64,000 nt of DNA from Geobacillus thermodenitrificans subsp. thermodenitrificans DSM 465 (GCF_000496575.1 NZ_AYKT01000001.1:1-64000); one strand, 5' to 3'. Counted from the first letter of the stretch, positions 43,596 through 52,060 are shown. Made by a program: numbers and translations. The notes: generated from the letters alone by a model not told the origin.

Positions 43596-43820
43596 CCGAA
43601 TAAAGAGAAAGAGGAAGTCGGAAAGAAAGAATCCGCTACGTCGAACAAGGAGAAAGGGCAAGGTGGAAAGAAGGAATCTACTAAGTCGAACAAAGAAAAG
43701 CAACAGGACGGAAAGAAGGAATCCGCTAAGCCGAATAAAGAGAAAGGGCGAGTAGCAAAGAACGAATACGCCAAGTCGAGCAAAGAGAAAGAACAAGGCG
43801 GAAAGAAGGAAAAGGAAGCG
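43596..43820 (+). repeat. Five tandem 45-bp repeats in rsgI tail
   Basis: Five 15-residue units of the form (P/S)NKEK-xxx-GKKES-xx follow each other, for example SNKEKGQGGKKESTK. Units differ by several bases, so this is an old expansion. The product segment is a highly charged, flexible extracellular linker. Confidence 0.8.
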
Positions 43821-43952
43821 TTGTCACTAAAAGGACAAAAACTAGAGCAACTGCCGCAAATGAAACAGAGGCATAGCGAACAGAAAGCAAATCAACAGAA
43901 AAAAGAAAAACAGCCGCCACACGAGTGGAAAAACTCCGGCTTAGAAAAACAT

Positions 43953-44036
43953 AGTTCCCCTTCGGGCGAAGAAATTTCTCTGAAAGGGAAAAACAGTTCC
44001 CCTTCTGATAAAGAAATTTCTTTGAAAGGGAAAAAC
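43953..44036 (+). repeat. Two 42-bp direct repeats in rsgI tail
   Basis: 43953-43994 and 43995-44036 encode NSSPS(G/D)(E/K)EISLKGKN-type units. They differ at only a few bases, suggesting a recent duplication. Confidence 0.8.
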
Positions 44037-44207
44037 TATGAAAACGCCCGTCCGTCGCGGCCGGGCGATCATCATGCAAACAAAAAGGCGGTGAATAGCC
44101 AGCAGGATCGCAACGACAACAAAGATCGCCACAAGCTGGCGAACGTTCACCGCCAACCGAAAAGCATAGATTCCAAAATGAAAAAAGTCGAGTGATGACG
44201 CTCGGCT

Positions 44208-44408
44208 TTATTCTGTTTTTCGGCCTGCCAGCTGGCTTTGGGCTTGAGCAACAAGCCGTTTTGTAATTTCCCCGCCGACGGAACCGTTGGCGCGCGAAAC
44301 AGTGCCAGCCCCGAGCTGTACGCCAAATTCTTGAGCGATTTCGTATTTAATTTGTTCCAATGCTTGTTCAATGCCTGGAACAAGCAGTTTGTTGCTTCCA
44401 CGTGCCAT
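44208..44408 (-). CDS. Small acid-soluble spore protein, alpha/beta type
   Basis: A 66-residue [29 protein letters not shown] and [20 protein letters not shown] are the two conserved blocks; the GPR protease site lies in YEIAQEFG. It coats and protects DNA in the dormant spore and supplies amino acids on germination. Two consecutive ATGs follow GGAGG at five and eight bases; I use the second, giving MARGSNK. A sigma-G-type promoter lies upstream. The gene is convergent with rsgI. Confidence 0.93.
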   Translation of the reverse strand: MARGSNKLLVPGIEQALEQIKYEIAQEFGVQLGAGTVSRANGSVGGEITKRLVAQAQSQLAGRKTE

Positions 44409-44447
44409 CATTCTTGCCTCCTTTGTCATGTTTAAGTGTGGCATCAT

Positions 44448-44477
44448 TAGTATGAGCAAACCGTTAGTGGGCTATAG
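44448..44477 (-). promoter_or_regulatory. Sigma-G-type promoter of SASP gene
   Basis: On the minus strand CTATA, an 18-base spacer and CATACTA, against consensus GYATR-N18-CATNNTA. One mismatch, and position about 40 bases before the start fits forespore expression. Confidence 0.7.
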
Positions 44478-44514
44478 GTGGCAATTAAAGGGAGGATTTG
44501 TTGTGAAAAAAATA

Positions 44515-44544
44515 TTGCAAACGTTTTCGGTTCGCGGTTATAAT
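44515..44544 (+). promoter_or_regulatory. Promoter and first operator of lacI-type gene
   Basis: TTGCAA (44515-44520), an 18-base spacer and TATAAT (44539-44544). The -35 overlaps TTGCAAACGTTTTCGG, a LacI/CcpA-type palindrome, so binding would block the promoter. Confidence 0.7.
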
Positions 44545-44561
44545 AAAATTAACAACAGGAT

Positions 44562-44575
44562 CCGAAACGTTTTGG
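44562..44575. promoter_or_regulatory. Second operator, over RBS of lacI-type gene
   Basis: CCGAAACGTTTTGG is a close relative of the operators at 45654 and 45731. Its last bases form part of the gene's GGAGG. Confidence 0.65.
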
Positions 44576-44585
44576 AGGAATAGCA

Positions 44586-45602
44586 GTGACAACGATTAAA
44601 GATATTGCCAAAGCGGCAGGAGTTTCGATTACTACCGTTTCACGTGCGTTAAACGGTTATTCCGATGTGAATGAAAACACGAGACAAAAGATCATTGATA
44701 TCGCTAGGCAACTAAACTACATCCCGAATACGCTCGCACGCGGGCTTGTGATGAATAAATCGAAAACGATCGGATTGCTCGTTTCCGGACTGACGAAGGA
44801 AAGCGCCAAGGACAATTTTACGTTTGAGGTGCTAGCAGGTGTCAACGAATATGTCAGTGAAGTCGATTATGATATGGTGCTGTTCAGTACGACATCGACG
44901 AAACAGCGGGAAAAAACGTACACCCAACTTTGCCGGGAGCGCCGTGTCGACGGAGCGATTTTGCAGGGGATTCGCACCGATGACCCATACTTGCACGAGG
45001 TCGTGGAGAGCGATATTCCGTGCGTTTTAATCGATATTCCAATCGAGTCGCGGACGGTTGGTTATGTCACAACAGATAATGTACTTGGGGCGAAAAAGGC
45101 GGTGCGCCATTTAATTGAACTCGGCCATAAACGAATTGCTATGATTAACGGCTATGAATACGCTTTTGTGAGCGAACAGCGATTGAAAGGATTCAAGGAG
45201 GCCCTGCTTGAAGCTGGGTTGCCGGTGCGGGAATACTGGATTGCCAATGGGGCGTTTCGTGAAGAAATTGCTGAGCAGGAAGCGTTGAGGCTGCTTCAAC
45301 ACTACCCAGAAATAACGGCGTTCTTTTGCGCCAGCGATTTAATGGCGCTAGGCGTGATTAAAGCAGTAAAACGGCTTGGAAAGCGAGTGCCGGATGATGT
45401 TGCGGTCATCGGTTATGACGACATTATTTTAGCCTCATATTCCTCGCCTTCGCTGTCAACCATCGCACAGGATAAGTTCGCTATGGGGTATGAAGCTGCC
45501 AAGTTGCTCATCGCTATGCTGGAAGGAAAGGCGGATTCGCATATCAAAATTTTACAAACGGAGCTAAAAGCTCGGGAATCGACAGTCAAGGGAATCAAGT
45601 AG
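44586..45602 (+). CDS. LacI-family transcriptional regulator
   Basis: A 338-residue repressor. The headpiece TTIKDIAKAAGVSITTVSRALNGYSDVNENT is the LacI helix-turn-helix, followed by the hinge YIPNTLARGLVMNKSKTIGLL; the periplasmic-binding-like core includes HLIELGHKRIAMINGYE and DDVAVIGYDDIILASYSSPSLSTI. Start is GTG with TTTGGAGG upstream. Four similar palindromes flank it, two before the gene and two before the debranching enzyme gene, so it should control itself and the sugar operon. The ligand is unknown but likely an alpha-glucoside. Confidence 0.9.
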   Translation: MTTIKDIAKAAGVSITTVSRALNGYSDVNENTRQKIIDIARQLNYIPNTLARGLVMNKSKTIGLLVSGLTKESAKDNFTFEVLAGVNEYVSEVDYDMVLFSTTSTKQREKTYTQLCRERRVDGAILQGIRTDDPYLHEVVESDIPCVLIDIPIESRTVGYVTTDNVLGAKKAVRHLIELGHKRIAMINGYEYAFVSEQRLKGFKEALLEAGLPVREYWIANGAFREEIAEQEALRLLQHYPEITAFFCASDLMALGVIKAVKRLGKRVPDDVAVIGYDDIILASYSSPSLSTIAQDKFAMGYEAAKLLIAMLEGKADSHIKILQTELKARESTVKGIK

Positions 45603-45653
45603 TCGCCGTGTTATTGGTGACGGAAGGAGGGAAAAGATTTTTTTTGCGAAAAA

Positions 45654-45668
45654 CCGAAAACGTTTCGG
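45654..45668. promoter_or_regulatory. Third LacI-type operator
   Basis: CCGAAAACGTTTCGG, a 6-3-6 palindrome, upstream of the debranching enzyme gene. Confidence 0.75.
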
Positions 45669-45693
45669 ATAAAAAAGGGAATAGATCCATTAA

Positions 45694-45707
45694 TTAAAAC
45701 GCTTTCT
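45694..45707. promoter_or_regulatory. Possible cre site
   Basis: TTAAAACGCTTTCT matches 12 of 14 positions of the cre consensus, so CcpA may add carbon repression. It could also be a degenerate operator of the local regulator. Confidence 0.4.
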
Positions 45708-45730
45708 AAACCATTTCCTTTTTATTTATT

Positions 45731-45747
45731 CCCGAAACGTTTTCGGG
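45731..45747. promoter_or_regulatory. Fourth LacI-type operator
   Basis: CCCGAAACGTTTTCGGG, a 7-3-7 palindrome, ends 38 bases before the debranching enzyme start, positioned to block transcription. Confidence 0.78.
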
Positions 45748-45785
45748 ATGATAGAAAGTAGAAAACATCAACGGGAGGAAGCAAG

Positions 45786-47882
45786 ATGGATTACCGTGTG
45801 ATTAAGGAAAATGATTTATTTTTATTAACAGACCGTGAGGGGAATATTCCGGAGCACCATCCGTACGGACTAGGTTTATACACGAAAGACACTCGTTTTT
45901 TAAGCAAATGGGATTTACGCATTAACGGGAAAAAGCCGGTTTTGCTGTCGTCCGACGCTGCGGAAAATTATGTTGCCACGATTTTATTGACGAACCCGCA
46001 TATAGAGGAAAACGGGGAATTGGTATTATGGCGGGAATCAGTTGAAATTGAGCGAAAGCGCTTCATATATGGTAACGTTCTCTATGAAACGATGAAACTA
46101 AGAAGCTATCATCCAAAGCCGGTACAGTTTGAAATCAGTGTACATATGGATGCTGATTTTGCTGACATGTTTATCGTCCGCGGGTTTCAGAGCGGGGAAG
46201 TTGGAAAGCGGACGGGGCAGACGATCGGCGATCGCACGTTAACGTTTGGCTATGTAGGAGCTGACGGGATCAAGCGGTCGACACAAGTCGCCTGGGATCG
46301 GCCAGAAAAGGCAGTGTTTGAGCACGGGGAAATTTTGTTTCATTTTCATCTCCAGCATGGAGAAGAGCAAACGGTCACCTTTACCATTACGCCACATGTC
46401 GGCGGGGAGGAAAGGAAACAACCTGTTCCATTGGAGGAGGCATTTTGCCGCCTAAAAGAATCATACTGCCGCTGGGAGGAAAAAACAGCGAAAATCACAA
46501 CGGATGATCACCGTCTTGACCGCTTGGTACGCCGTGGAATCGCCGATTTGCGAGTGCTGTTGACCGATTTAGGATACGGACAGTTTCCTGTGGCTGGGTT
46601 GCCGTGGTTTGGCGTCCCGTTTGGCCGTGATAGCCTGATCGCAGCACTGCAGCTTTTGCCGTTCAACCATGAGGTCGCCAAGGGAACGTTGCTGACGATG
46701 GCCCGATATCAAGGGAAAAAGAATGATCCATGGCGGGACGAGCAACCGGGAAAAATCATGCATGAAATTCGGTTTGGCGAGCTGGCTAATACGAATCAAA
46801 TTCCGTTTACCCCTTACTATGGAACGATTGATGCTACACCACTGTTTTTAGTGTTGCTGGCCGAGTATGTAAAATGGACGGGAGATTTTGCTCTTGTCGG
46901 TCAACTGCGTGAACATATTGAGGCAGCGCTCGCTTGGATTGATCAGTACGGTGACCGCGACGGGGATTTGTTTGTTGAGTATCATCAGCAATCGAGCAAA
47001 GGGATTGCTAACCAAGGGTGGAAAGATTCGGGGGACTCGATTGTCCACCGAAACGGTGAATACGCTCGCTCACCGATTGCCCTTGTTGAAGTACAAGGGT
47101 ATGTATACCAAGCAAAAACAGCGCTTGCTGATATTTTCGAGCATCTCGGCGAACTCGAGCGGGCTAAAGAGTTGCGTCATCAGGCGAAAGCGTTGAAAGA
47201 GCGGTTTGACGAGCAGTTTTGGATGGAAGATGTGCAATTTTACGCCATTGCTTTAGACGAAAAGAAAGAACAAGTTGGTACGGTGACGTCAAACCCTGGA
47301 CACGTGCTGTTGTCGGGAATGCTGAATGAAGAGCGGGCCGAGGCGGTTGTCCGGATGCTTTTATCTAAGAAGATGTTTTCAGGCTATGGAATTCGGACGA
47401 TGGGAGAAGGCGAAGCCGGATACAATCCGATCAGTTATCATAACGGAAGCGTATGGCCGCATGACAACAGCTTGATTTTGCTTGGACTCAGTAAGCTAGG
47501 CAAGCAGCATGAGGCGAAGACCGTAATTCAAGGGTTGACGGAGGCGGCGAACTACTTTGAATATGATCGGCTTCCAGAGCTGTTTTGTGGATATGGAAGC
47601 TCGGCTGGGAAGCCGGTTCGCTATCCGGTCGCCTGCTCGCCGCAGGCATGGGCGGCCGGAACACCGTTAGTGTTTATTCAGGCTTTACTAGGATTGTTCC
47701 CAAATGCGCTCGAAAAGAAAATTTATTTGTCGCCGATGCTGCTTGATACGATGAACATGTTGCGGGTGGAAAACATCTCGATCGGCGGCGGACGGTTGTC
47801 ATTGACCGTTATGCGTGAGAAGGAAACGTTCAACGTCCAAATCGATGAAAATACGACAGGCTGGGATATTGTTATTCGTTAA
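45786..47882 (+). CDS. Amylo-alpha-1,6-glucosidase / glycogen debranching-type glucosidase
   Basis: A 698-residue enzyme. The N-terminal beta domain (about 1-220) begins FLLTDREGNIPEHHPYGLGLYTKDTRFLS, the bacterial debranching N-terminal pattern. The (alpha/alpha)6 catalytic domain has GLPWFGVPFGRDSLIAALQLLP, ANQGWKDSGDSIVHRNG and YNPISYHNGSVWPHDNSLI, where acidic residues for inverting hydrolysis lie. ACGGGAGGAAGC precedes the ATG. It has no signal peptide, so it acts inside the cell on oligosaccharides brought in by the adjoining ABC importer. Exact linkage specificity is uncertain. Confidence 0.85.
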   Translation: MDYRVIKENDLFLLTDREGNIPEHHPYGLGLYTKDTRFLSKWDLRINGKKPVLLSSDAAENYVATILLTNPHIEENGELVLWRESVEIERKRFIYGNVLYETMKLRSYHPKPVQFEISVHMDADFADMFIVRGFQSGEVGKRTGQTIGDRTLTFGYVGADGIKRSTQVAWDRPEKAVFEHGEILFHFHLQHGEEQTVTFTITPHVGGEERKQPVPLEEAFCRLKESYCRWEEKTAKITTDDHRLDRLVRRGIADLRVLLTDLGYGQFPVAGLPWFGVPFGRDSLIAALQLLPFNHEVAKGTLLTMARYQGKKNDPWRDEQPGKIMHEIRFGELANTNQIPFTPYYGTIDATPLFLVLLAEYVKWTGDFALVGQLREHIEAALAWIDQYGDRDGDLFVEYHQQSSKGIANQGWKDSGDSIVHRNGEYARSPIALVEVQGYVYQAKTALADIFEHLGELERAKELRHQAKALKERFDEQFWMEDVQFYAIALDEKKEQVGTVTSNPGHVLLSGMLNEERAEAVVRMLLSKKMFSGYGIRTMGEGEAGYNPISYHNGSVWPHDNSLILLGLSKLGKQHEAKTVIQGLTEAANYFEYDRLPELFCGYGSSAGKPVRYPVACSPQAWAAGTPLVFIQALLGLFPNALEKKIYLSPMLLDTMNMLRVENISIGGGRLSLTVMREKETFNVQIDENTTGWDIVIR

Positions 47883-47942
47883 CAACAGGGAAAGAAGCTT
47901 CTTTCCCTGTGAATATAAACCATTTTTTAGGGGGTTGCTTAC

Positions 47943-49208
47943 ATGGGGAAAACAAAGTGGATGGCAACGCTAGGCATTGCGACGCTACTGTTTGGCAGTC
48001 TTTTGGCCGGATGCGGAGGCGAAAAAAGTGAGCAGGCAAACGGGGGGAACAAGCAAGGAGAAAAGGTGGAAGTGACATTGGCTGGCTGGGGTGGCAACCC
48101 AAGCGAGCAAAAGTTGTTGCAGCAAACGATTGATGATTTTGAGAAAAAACACCCTGATATTAAAGTCAAATATGAAGTGATCGCCGATCAGTATATGGAT
48201 GTCATTAAAACCCGTTTATCGGGAGGACAAGGGCCAGATGTGTTTTATCTCGATGCGTTTGAAGCGCCGGCATTAATTGAAACAGGAGCGCTCGAACCGC
48301 TCGACGAATATGTGACCGATGAGTTTGATATTGACGATTTTGAAAAGCCGATGCTCGATGCATTTAAGGGGGAAGACGGCAAAATTTACGGATTCCCGAA
48401 AGATTATTCGACGTTAGCCTTGTTTTACAATAAAAAAATGTTAGAAGAAGCAGGCGTCGAAGTGCCAAAAACGTGGGATGAGCTGAGAGAAGCAGCGAAA
48501 AAGCTGACGAAAGGAAAAGACGTATATGGGTTTGGCGTTGCTCCGGAATTGGCTCGTTTATACTACATTGCTGAGTCGAAAGGTGGCAAAGTCGTCACGG
48601 ACAACAAAGCAAGTTTTGCTGATTCTAAGGTTGTCGATGCGCTCCAACCGATCGTTGATATGCACTTGAAAGATAAAACGGCAGCTCAGCCGAACGAAGT
48701 CGGAGCAACATGGGGCGGCGAGATGTTCGGCCAAGGTAAGGCTGCTATGGTCATTGAAGGAAACTGGGCGATTCCGTTTTTGCAAGATACATTCCCGAAC
48801 TTAGAATTCGGAACGGCGGAACTCCCGACGATCAACGGCAAAAAAGCAACGATGGCGTATACGGTAGCCTATGTGATGAATAAAGATTCACAAAAGAAAG
48901 AAGCAGCTTGGAAACTCATCTCCTATTTGACCGGGAAAGAAGGAATGAAAACGTGGACAAGCAAGGGATACGCTTTGCCGACGCGTAAATCGGTCGCTGC
49001 TGAACTTGGATTTGATAAAGATCCGTTGCGGGCGGCATTAGTGGCCGGAGCACCATACGCTACTGTATGGCAAAATGGAACGAATTTACCGATTATTGTG
49101 AATAACTTCAACAACCAGTTTGTCAGTGCTTTCTTAGGGGAGCGCCCGCTTGCTGATGCATTGAAAGAAGCAGAAAAAACGGCGAACAGCGAAATCGAAA
49201 GTCAATAA
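47943..49208 (+). CDS. Sugar ABC transporter substrate-binding lipoprotein (MalE-like)
   Basis: A 421-residue family 1 extracellular binding protein. Lipobox LLAGC places the lipidated Cys at residue 24. VTLAGWGGNPSEQKLLQQTIDDFEKKHPDIKV, LSGGQGPDVFYLDAF and KIYGFPKDYSTLALFYNKKML are typical of the maltose/multiple-sugar group. It is anchored outside the membrane and feeds the two permeases downstream. The 125-base gap to the first permease holds two strong hairpins. Confidence 0.9.
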   Translation: MGKTKWMATLGIATLLFGSLLAGCGGEKSEQANGGNKQGEKVEVTLAGWGGNPSEQKLLQQTIDDFEKKHPDIKVKYEVIADQYMDVIKTRLSGGQGPDVFYLDAFEAPALIETGALEPLDEYVTDEFDIDDFEKPMLDAFKGEDGKIYGFPKDYSTLALFYNKKMLEEAGVEVPKTWDELREAAKKLTKGKDVYGFGVAPELARLYYIAESKGGKVVTDNKASFADSKVVDALQPIVDMHLKDKTAAQPNEVGATWGGEMFGQGKAAMVIEGNWAIPFLQDTFPNLEFGTAELPTINGKKATMAYTVAYVMNKDSQKKEAAWKLISYLTGKEGMKTWTSKGYALPTRKSVAAELGFDKDPLRAALVAGAPYATVWQNGTNLPIIVNNFNNQFVSAFLGERPLADALKEAEKTANSEIESQ

Positions 49209-49220
49209 ATGAAAAAAAGC

Positions 49221-49295
49221 CTCCGGCGGAAAACAGCTTCTGCCGGAGAGCTGTTCCTTTCTTTCTAACAGCGGCTTTGTGGCCGCGTTAGAAAG
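49221..49295 (+). promoter_or_regulatory. Two intercistronic hairpins between binding protein and permease genes
   Basis: CTCCGGC/GCCGGAG (49221-49248) is followed by CTTTCTAAC...GTTAGAAAG (49261-49295) with an inner GCGGC/GGCCGC helix. Neither has a full T run. They likely stabilise the upstream mRNA so that binding protein exceeds permease. Confidence 0.65.
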
Positions 49296-49333
49296 AGGGG
49301 AATAGCGATTCGATTGCAAGGGGATGAAAAAGG

Positions 49334-50233
49334 ATGAAGCAGACATTCACGAAAAAAATGTGGCGGGAAACAGGATCGGCTTATTTTCTGTTATCTCCGG
49401 CTTTATTTGTGCTTCTTTTATTCATTATCGGCCCGATCGTGTTCGCAGTTTTTTTGGCATTTCATAAAGTGCAATTGTTAGGAACGACATCGTTCGAGTT
49501 CGTCGGACTCGATAACTTCGCCCGCATAGCTAACGATACGAGGGCGAAAATCGCGCTATGGAACACGCTGAAATATGTAGCGATTGTCGTTCCGTGTCAA
49601 ACGATTTTAGCGCTTGTGTTAGCCGCTACTTTAAACGCCGGGTTGAAAGGGCAAAAATTTTTCCGCATCGTTTACTTTTTACCGACCCTGACTTCTTCAG
49701 CAGTATTGACCCTTATTTTCATGTGGATGTACAACCAAAACGGCTTCATTAACCATGTGCTTGAAGCGGTTGGGTTGCCGACGTACAATTGGCTCGGCGA
49801 TCCGGACGTCGCTTTAAATGCGATCATGATCATGAACATTTGGTCAACGGCCCCGTACTTTATGGTCATTTATTTGGCGGCATTGCAAGATATTCCAGAT
49901 TCCTTGTACGAAGCAGCCGAATTAGACGGGGCCAACGCTTGGCAGAAGTTTTGGCACATCACTGTTCCGTATTTGCGCCCGGTCACATCGTTTGTTGTGG
50001 TTATGGGGCTGATCGGTACTTTCCAATTGTTTGATCAATCGTACATTTTCTCAGCCGGTTCTGGTGGGCCGAACAATTCTACGTTAACTGTTGTGCTTCT
50101 TATTTACCAATATGCGTTTAAAACGTTAGGAACGATGGGATACGCTGCTGCGTTGGCATTTGCGTTGGCCATCATTATTTTAATCGCGACATTAATCCAG
50201 CGGAAGCTATCGAAAGAGGAGTCCCTTTATTAA
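49334..50233 (+). CDS. Sugar ABC transporter permease (MalF/UgpA-like)
   Basis: A 299-residue permease with six membrane segments. The EAA loop reads YEAAELDGANAWQKFWHITVPYLRPVTSF, which docks to the ATPase. SAYFLLSPALFVLLLFIIGPI is the first segment. AGGGGATGAAAAAGG precedes the ATG. Works with the following permease; no ATPase gene is present, so a shared MsmX-type ATPase elsewhere is expected. Confidence 0.92.
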   Translation: MKQTFTKKMWRETGSAYFLLSPALFVLLLFIIGPIVFAVFLAFHKVQLLGTTSFEFVGLDNFARIANDTRAKIALWNTLKYVAIVVPCQTILALVLAATLNAGLKGQKFFRIVYFLPTLTSSAVLTLIFMWMYNQNGFINHVLEAVGLPTYNWLGDPDVALNAIMIMNIWSTAPYFMVIYLAALQDIPDSLYEAAELDGANAWQKFWHITVPYLRPVTSFVVVMGLIGTFQLFDQSYIFSAGSGGPNNSTLTVVLLIYQYAFKTLGTMGYAAALAFALAIIILIATLIQRKLSKEESLY

Positions 50234-50247
50234 GGAGTTGAGGACGA

Positions 50248-51075
50248 ATGAAAAGAAAAATAGGAATTGGGAAAGCGCTGCTGTATGTTGTACTTGTTAT
50301 GTATGCGATCATTACGCTGATTCCGTTTTTATGGGCGCTGTCTTCCTCGTTTAAGACGCTTGAGGAAATTGTCAGTGGAACCATGTCGTTTGTTCCAAAA
50401 CAGTTCACGCTGGATAATTACAAGCAAATTTTTGTTGAGCAGGATCTATTCCCACGTTGGTTGTTAAACAGTGTCATCATCGCCGTGGCAGTGACCATAC
50501 TCAATTTATTGTTTAATTCCATGGCTGGCTATGCCTTAGCGCGGCTGCAGTTTCCTGGGAGAAAACCGCTGTTTTTGATCATTTTAGCTGTCTTAATGAT
50601 TCCCGCCCAAGTGACGATGATTCCAAACTATTTGATTTTAAAACAGCTCGGCTGGTTAAACTCGTATCAAGGAATGATCGTGCCGACGATGATTAACGCT
50701 ACTTTTATTTTCATGATGCGGCAGTTTTTTATCAATTTCCCGAAGGAATTGGAAGAGGCAGCGGAGCTTGATGGGCTTGGCCGGTTCGGGATCTTTTTCC
50801 GGATCGTGCTGCCGCTTGCTCGCCCGGCACTGGCGGCTCAGGCTATTTTCGTCTTTATGGGCTCGTGGAATGATTTTATGCGTCCGCTTATTATTTTGTC
50901 CGATCCGCAATTGTTTACATTGCCGCTTGGCCTGAACAGCTTCAAAGGACAATACATCAGCTATTGGAACTACATCATGGCTGCCTCGATGGTATTTACG
51001 TTGCCGGTGTTGGTCATTTATGCGTTTTTCAATCGGTATTTCATCAAAGGAATTTCGTTTACGGGCGGGAAATAA
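50248..51075 (+). CDS. Sugar ABC transporter permease (MalG/UgpE-like)
   Basis: A 275-residue permease with six membrane segments. Its EAA motif is LEEAAELDGLGRFGIFFRIVLPLARPALA, and WNDFMRPLIILSD follows, typical of the MalG branch. It starts 15 bases after the first permease behind AAGGAG and is the last gene of the operon. Confidence 0.92.
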   Translation: MKRKIGIGKALLYVVLVMYAIITLIPFLWALSSSFKTLEEIVSGTMSFVPKQFTLDNYKQIFVEQDLFPRWLLNSVIIAVAVTILNLLFNSMAGYALARLQFPGRKPLFLIILAVLMIPAQVTMIPNYLILKQLGWLNSYQGMIVPTMINATFIFMMRQFFINFPKELEEAAELDGLGRFGIFFRIVLPLARPALAAQAIFVFMGSWNDFMRPLIILSDPQLFTLPLGLNSFKGQYISYWNYIMAASMVFTLPVLVIYAFFNRYFIKGISFTGGK

Positions 51076-51127
51076 GAATGGTTTTGCTTCCGTGCGCACA
51101 TTGAAGAAAGAAGGGTTCGCGTATAGG

Positions 51128-51171
51128 GCTGTCGGCAAAGGTTTCCTTGGCCTTTGCCGACAGCTTTTTTT
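51128..51171 (+). terminator. Terminator of sugar operon
   Basis: GCTGTCGGCAAAGG pairs perfectly with CCTTTGCCGACAGC, followed by TTTTTTT. Confidence 0.95.
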
Positions 51172-51522
51172 CATGCATCATATGCGTTGAAAAGACGAGC
51201 ATTATATAAATTTCATCAGGAAAGGAAATAAAGCGATGGAATGGACGATGTGGCTGCCAAGATAGGCGGAGAGGACGGGGATGGACGGCTGCGTTTGTTG
51301 GTGGATTCATTCATCCTGAAACCGCCGAAGGGAAAGAAAAGGAAAACCGTAACATGCCAAGGCAGTGAAGATGTCACGGGCAAACGAAAACCAAATCCGA
51401 ACATGTGAAAAATGGTTGATGAAAAGAAAGACAGCGGCATGAAAGCCGTGCTGAAGCCGTGGTGGTGCATAAAGCATGCTTGGCCGAGGCACGATAAGAA
51501 AAAATGTGGAAGGAGGATCGAT
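51172..51522 (+). other. Gap before tiny gene cluster
   Basis: No gene supported. A nine-codon frame at 51237 has no context. I see no strong promoter or hairpin. Confidence 0.4.
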
Positions 51523-51675
51523 GTGACTGACATCTCATTCCCGGTTGCCCGTCTCCATGACGGGACGCTTCGCCAGTTGCAACAACTGGAACAGCGGCTG
51601 CGCGAAGAGACGGGAGAAGAAATTGTGCTTGTCGCTTATCAACGGAAAACGATGGACGAAGGGAGAACGAAATGA
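51523..51675 (+). CDS. Tiny protein of unknown function, first of three overlapping genes
   Basis: A 50-residue protein from GTG 51523, behind GGAAGGAGGATCG. It reads DISFPVARLHDGTLRQLQQL, then RLREETGEEIVLVAYQRK: one helix and one strand. Its stop overlaps the next ATG by four bases. Family not recognised. Confidence 0.6.
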   Translation: MTDISFPVARLHDGTLRQLQQLEQRLREETGEEIVLVAYQRKTMDEGRTK

Positions 51676-51842
51676 TGGTGAAACGGAAAGTGAAATTTGA
51701 CGCAGCGAAAAACAATAATAAAACGCCGACTGAAAGCTTGCCAGATACAGAATTTGCCGCGCAATACGCCGGCGAAGAAGACATGATTCGCGGTGCGAAT
51801 CGCAATTCGAAAAAAGGACGCCAAGGAGGCGGCGATGGGTAA
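51672..51842 (+). CDS. Tiny spore-protein-like gene product
   Basis: A 56-residue hydrophilic protein: KRKVKFDAAKNNNKTPTESL, PDTEFAAQYAGEEDMIRGAN, then a basic Gly-rich tail. Composition resembles minor small acid-soluble spore proteins (SspO/SspK-like) and YfhD-like proteins, with no firm match. Two in-frame ATGs (51672, 51675). The third gene overlaps its end by eight bases. Confidence 0.6.
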   Translation: MMVKRKVKFDAAKNNNKTPTESLPDTEFAAQYAGEEDMIRGANRNSKKGRQGGGDG

Positions 51843-51987
51843 AGAGCAAAAGGGGCGGCCTGCCCAACGAAATGAAGAAATGGCGTTTGAATGGGGCGAT
51901 TTTGCTGCTCATCAGCCCATTTGGCTCATGGAAGAGCAAAAACAGGCGAAGAAAAAGGAAACAAAAAAGGAAGAGACGTCACGATGA
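51835..51987 (+). CDS. Tiny charged protein, third of the overlapping set
   Basis: A 50-residue protein reading GKEQKGRPAQRNEEMAFEWG, FAAHQPIWLMEEQKQ, then a Lys/Glu-rich end. CAAGGAGGCGGCG within the previous gene is its RBS. Family not recognised; its tight coupling with the two preceding genes argues that it is real. Confidence 0.6.
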   Translation: MGKEQKGRPAQRNEEMAFEWGDFAAHQPIWLMEEQKQAKKKETKKEETSR

Positions 51988-52032
51988 AGAGGCTGTCTGT
52001 CAGCTGCTTTTACAGCGGGACAAGGGAAAAAG

Positions 52033-52060
52033 AAGAGCGCCGGTACCGGCGCTCTTTTTT
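52033..52060 (+). terminator. Terminator of tiny gene cluster
   Basis: The perfect palindrome AAGAGCGCCGG-TA-CCGGCGCTCTT is followed by TTTT. It lies 46 bases after the third gene. Confidence 0.9.

Larger units (their letters stand above)
42924..44195 (+). pseudogene. rsgI: Anti-sigma-I factor RsgI, two homopolymer frameshifts
   Basis: The first frame (KKGIVLELDEEFVTVLTPEG) is the RsgI N-terminal domain that binds SigI. After nine A (43052-43060) it leaves frame; with eight A it continues KTFLFHRRSFQYAVVSALAA, one membrane segment (AALAAAVLLVITWIQW), and YMSIDINPSIETGVDD, the conserved extracytoplasmic PsdI-like part. It breaks again at six A (43340-43345); with seven A it runs GYLKEGGEVLIATVEKEH into a Lys/Glu/Ser-rich tail ending at 44195. 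The shifts are +1 and -1, so the final frame is recovered. As sequenced it yields an unanchored N-terminal domain only, which could still bind SigI. Restored length is about 423 residues. Confidence 0.8.

Noticed and set aside
43596-44036. Regularly spaced repeats that could suggest a CRISPR-like array
   Set aside because: They are tandem in-frame coding repeats in the rsgI tail without unique spacers.
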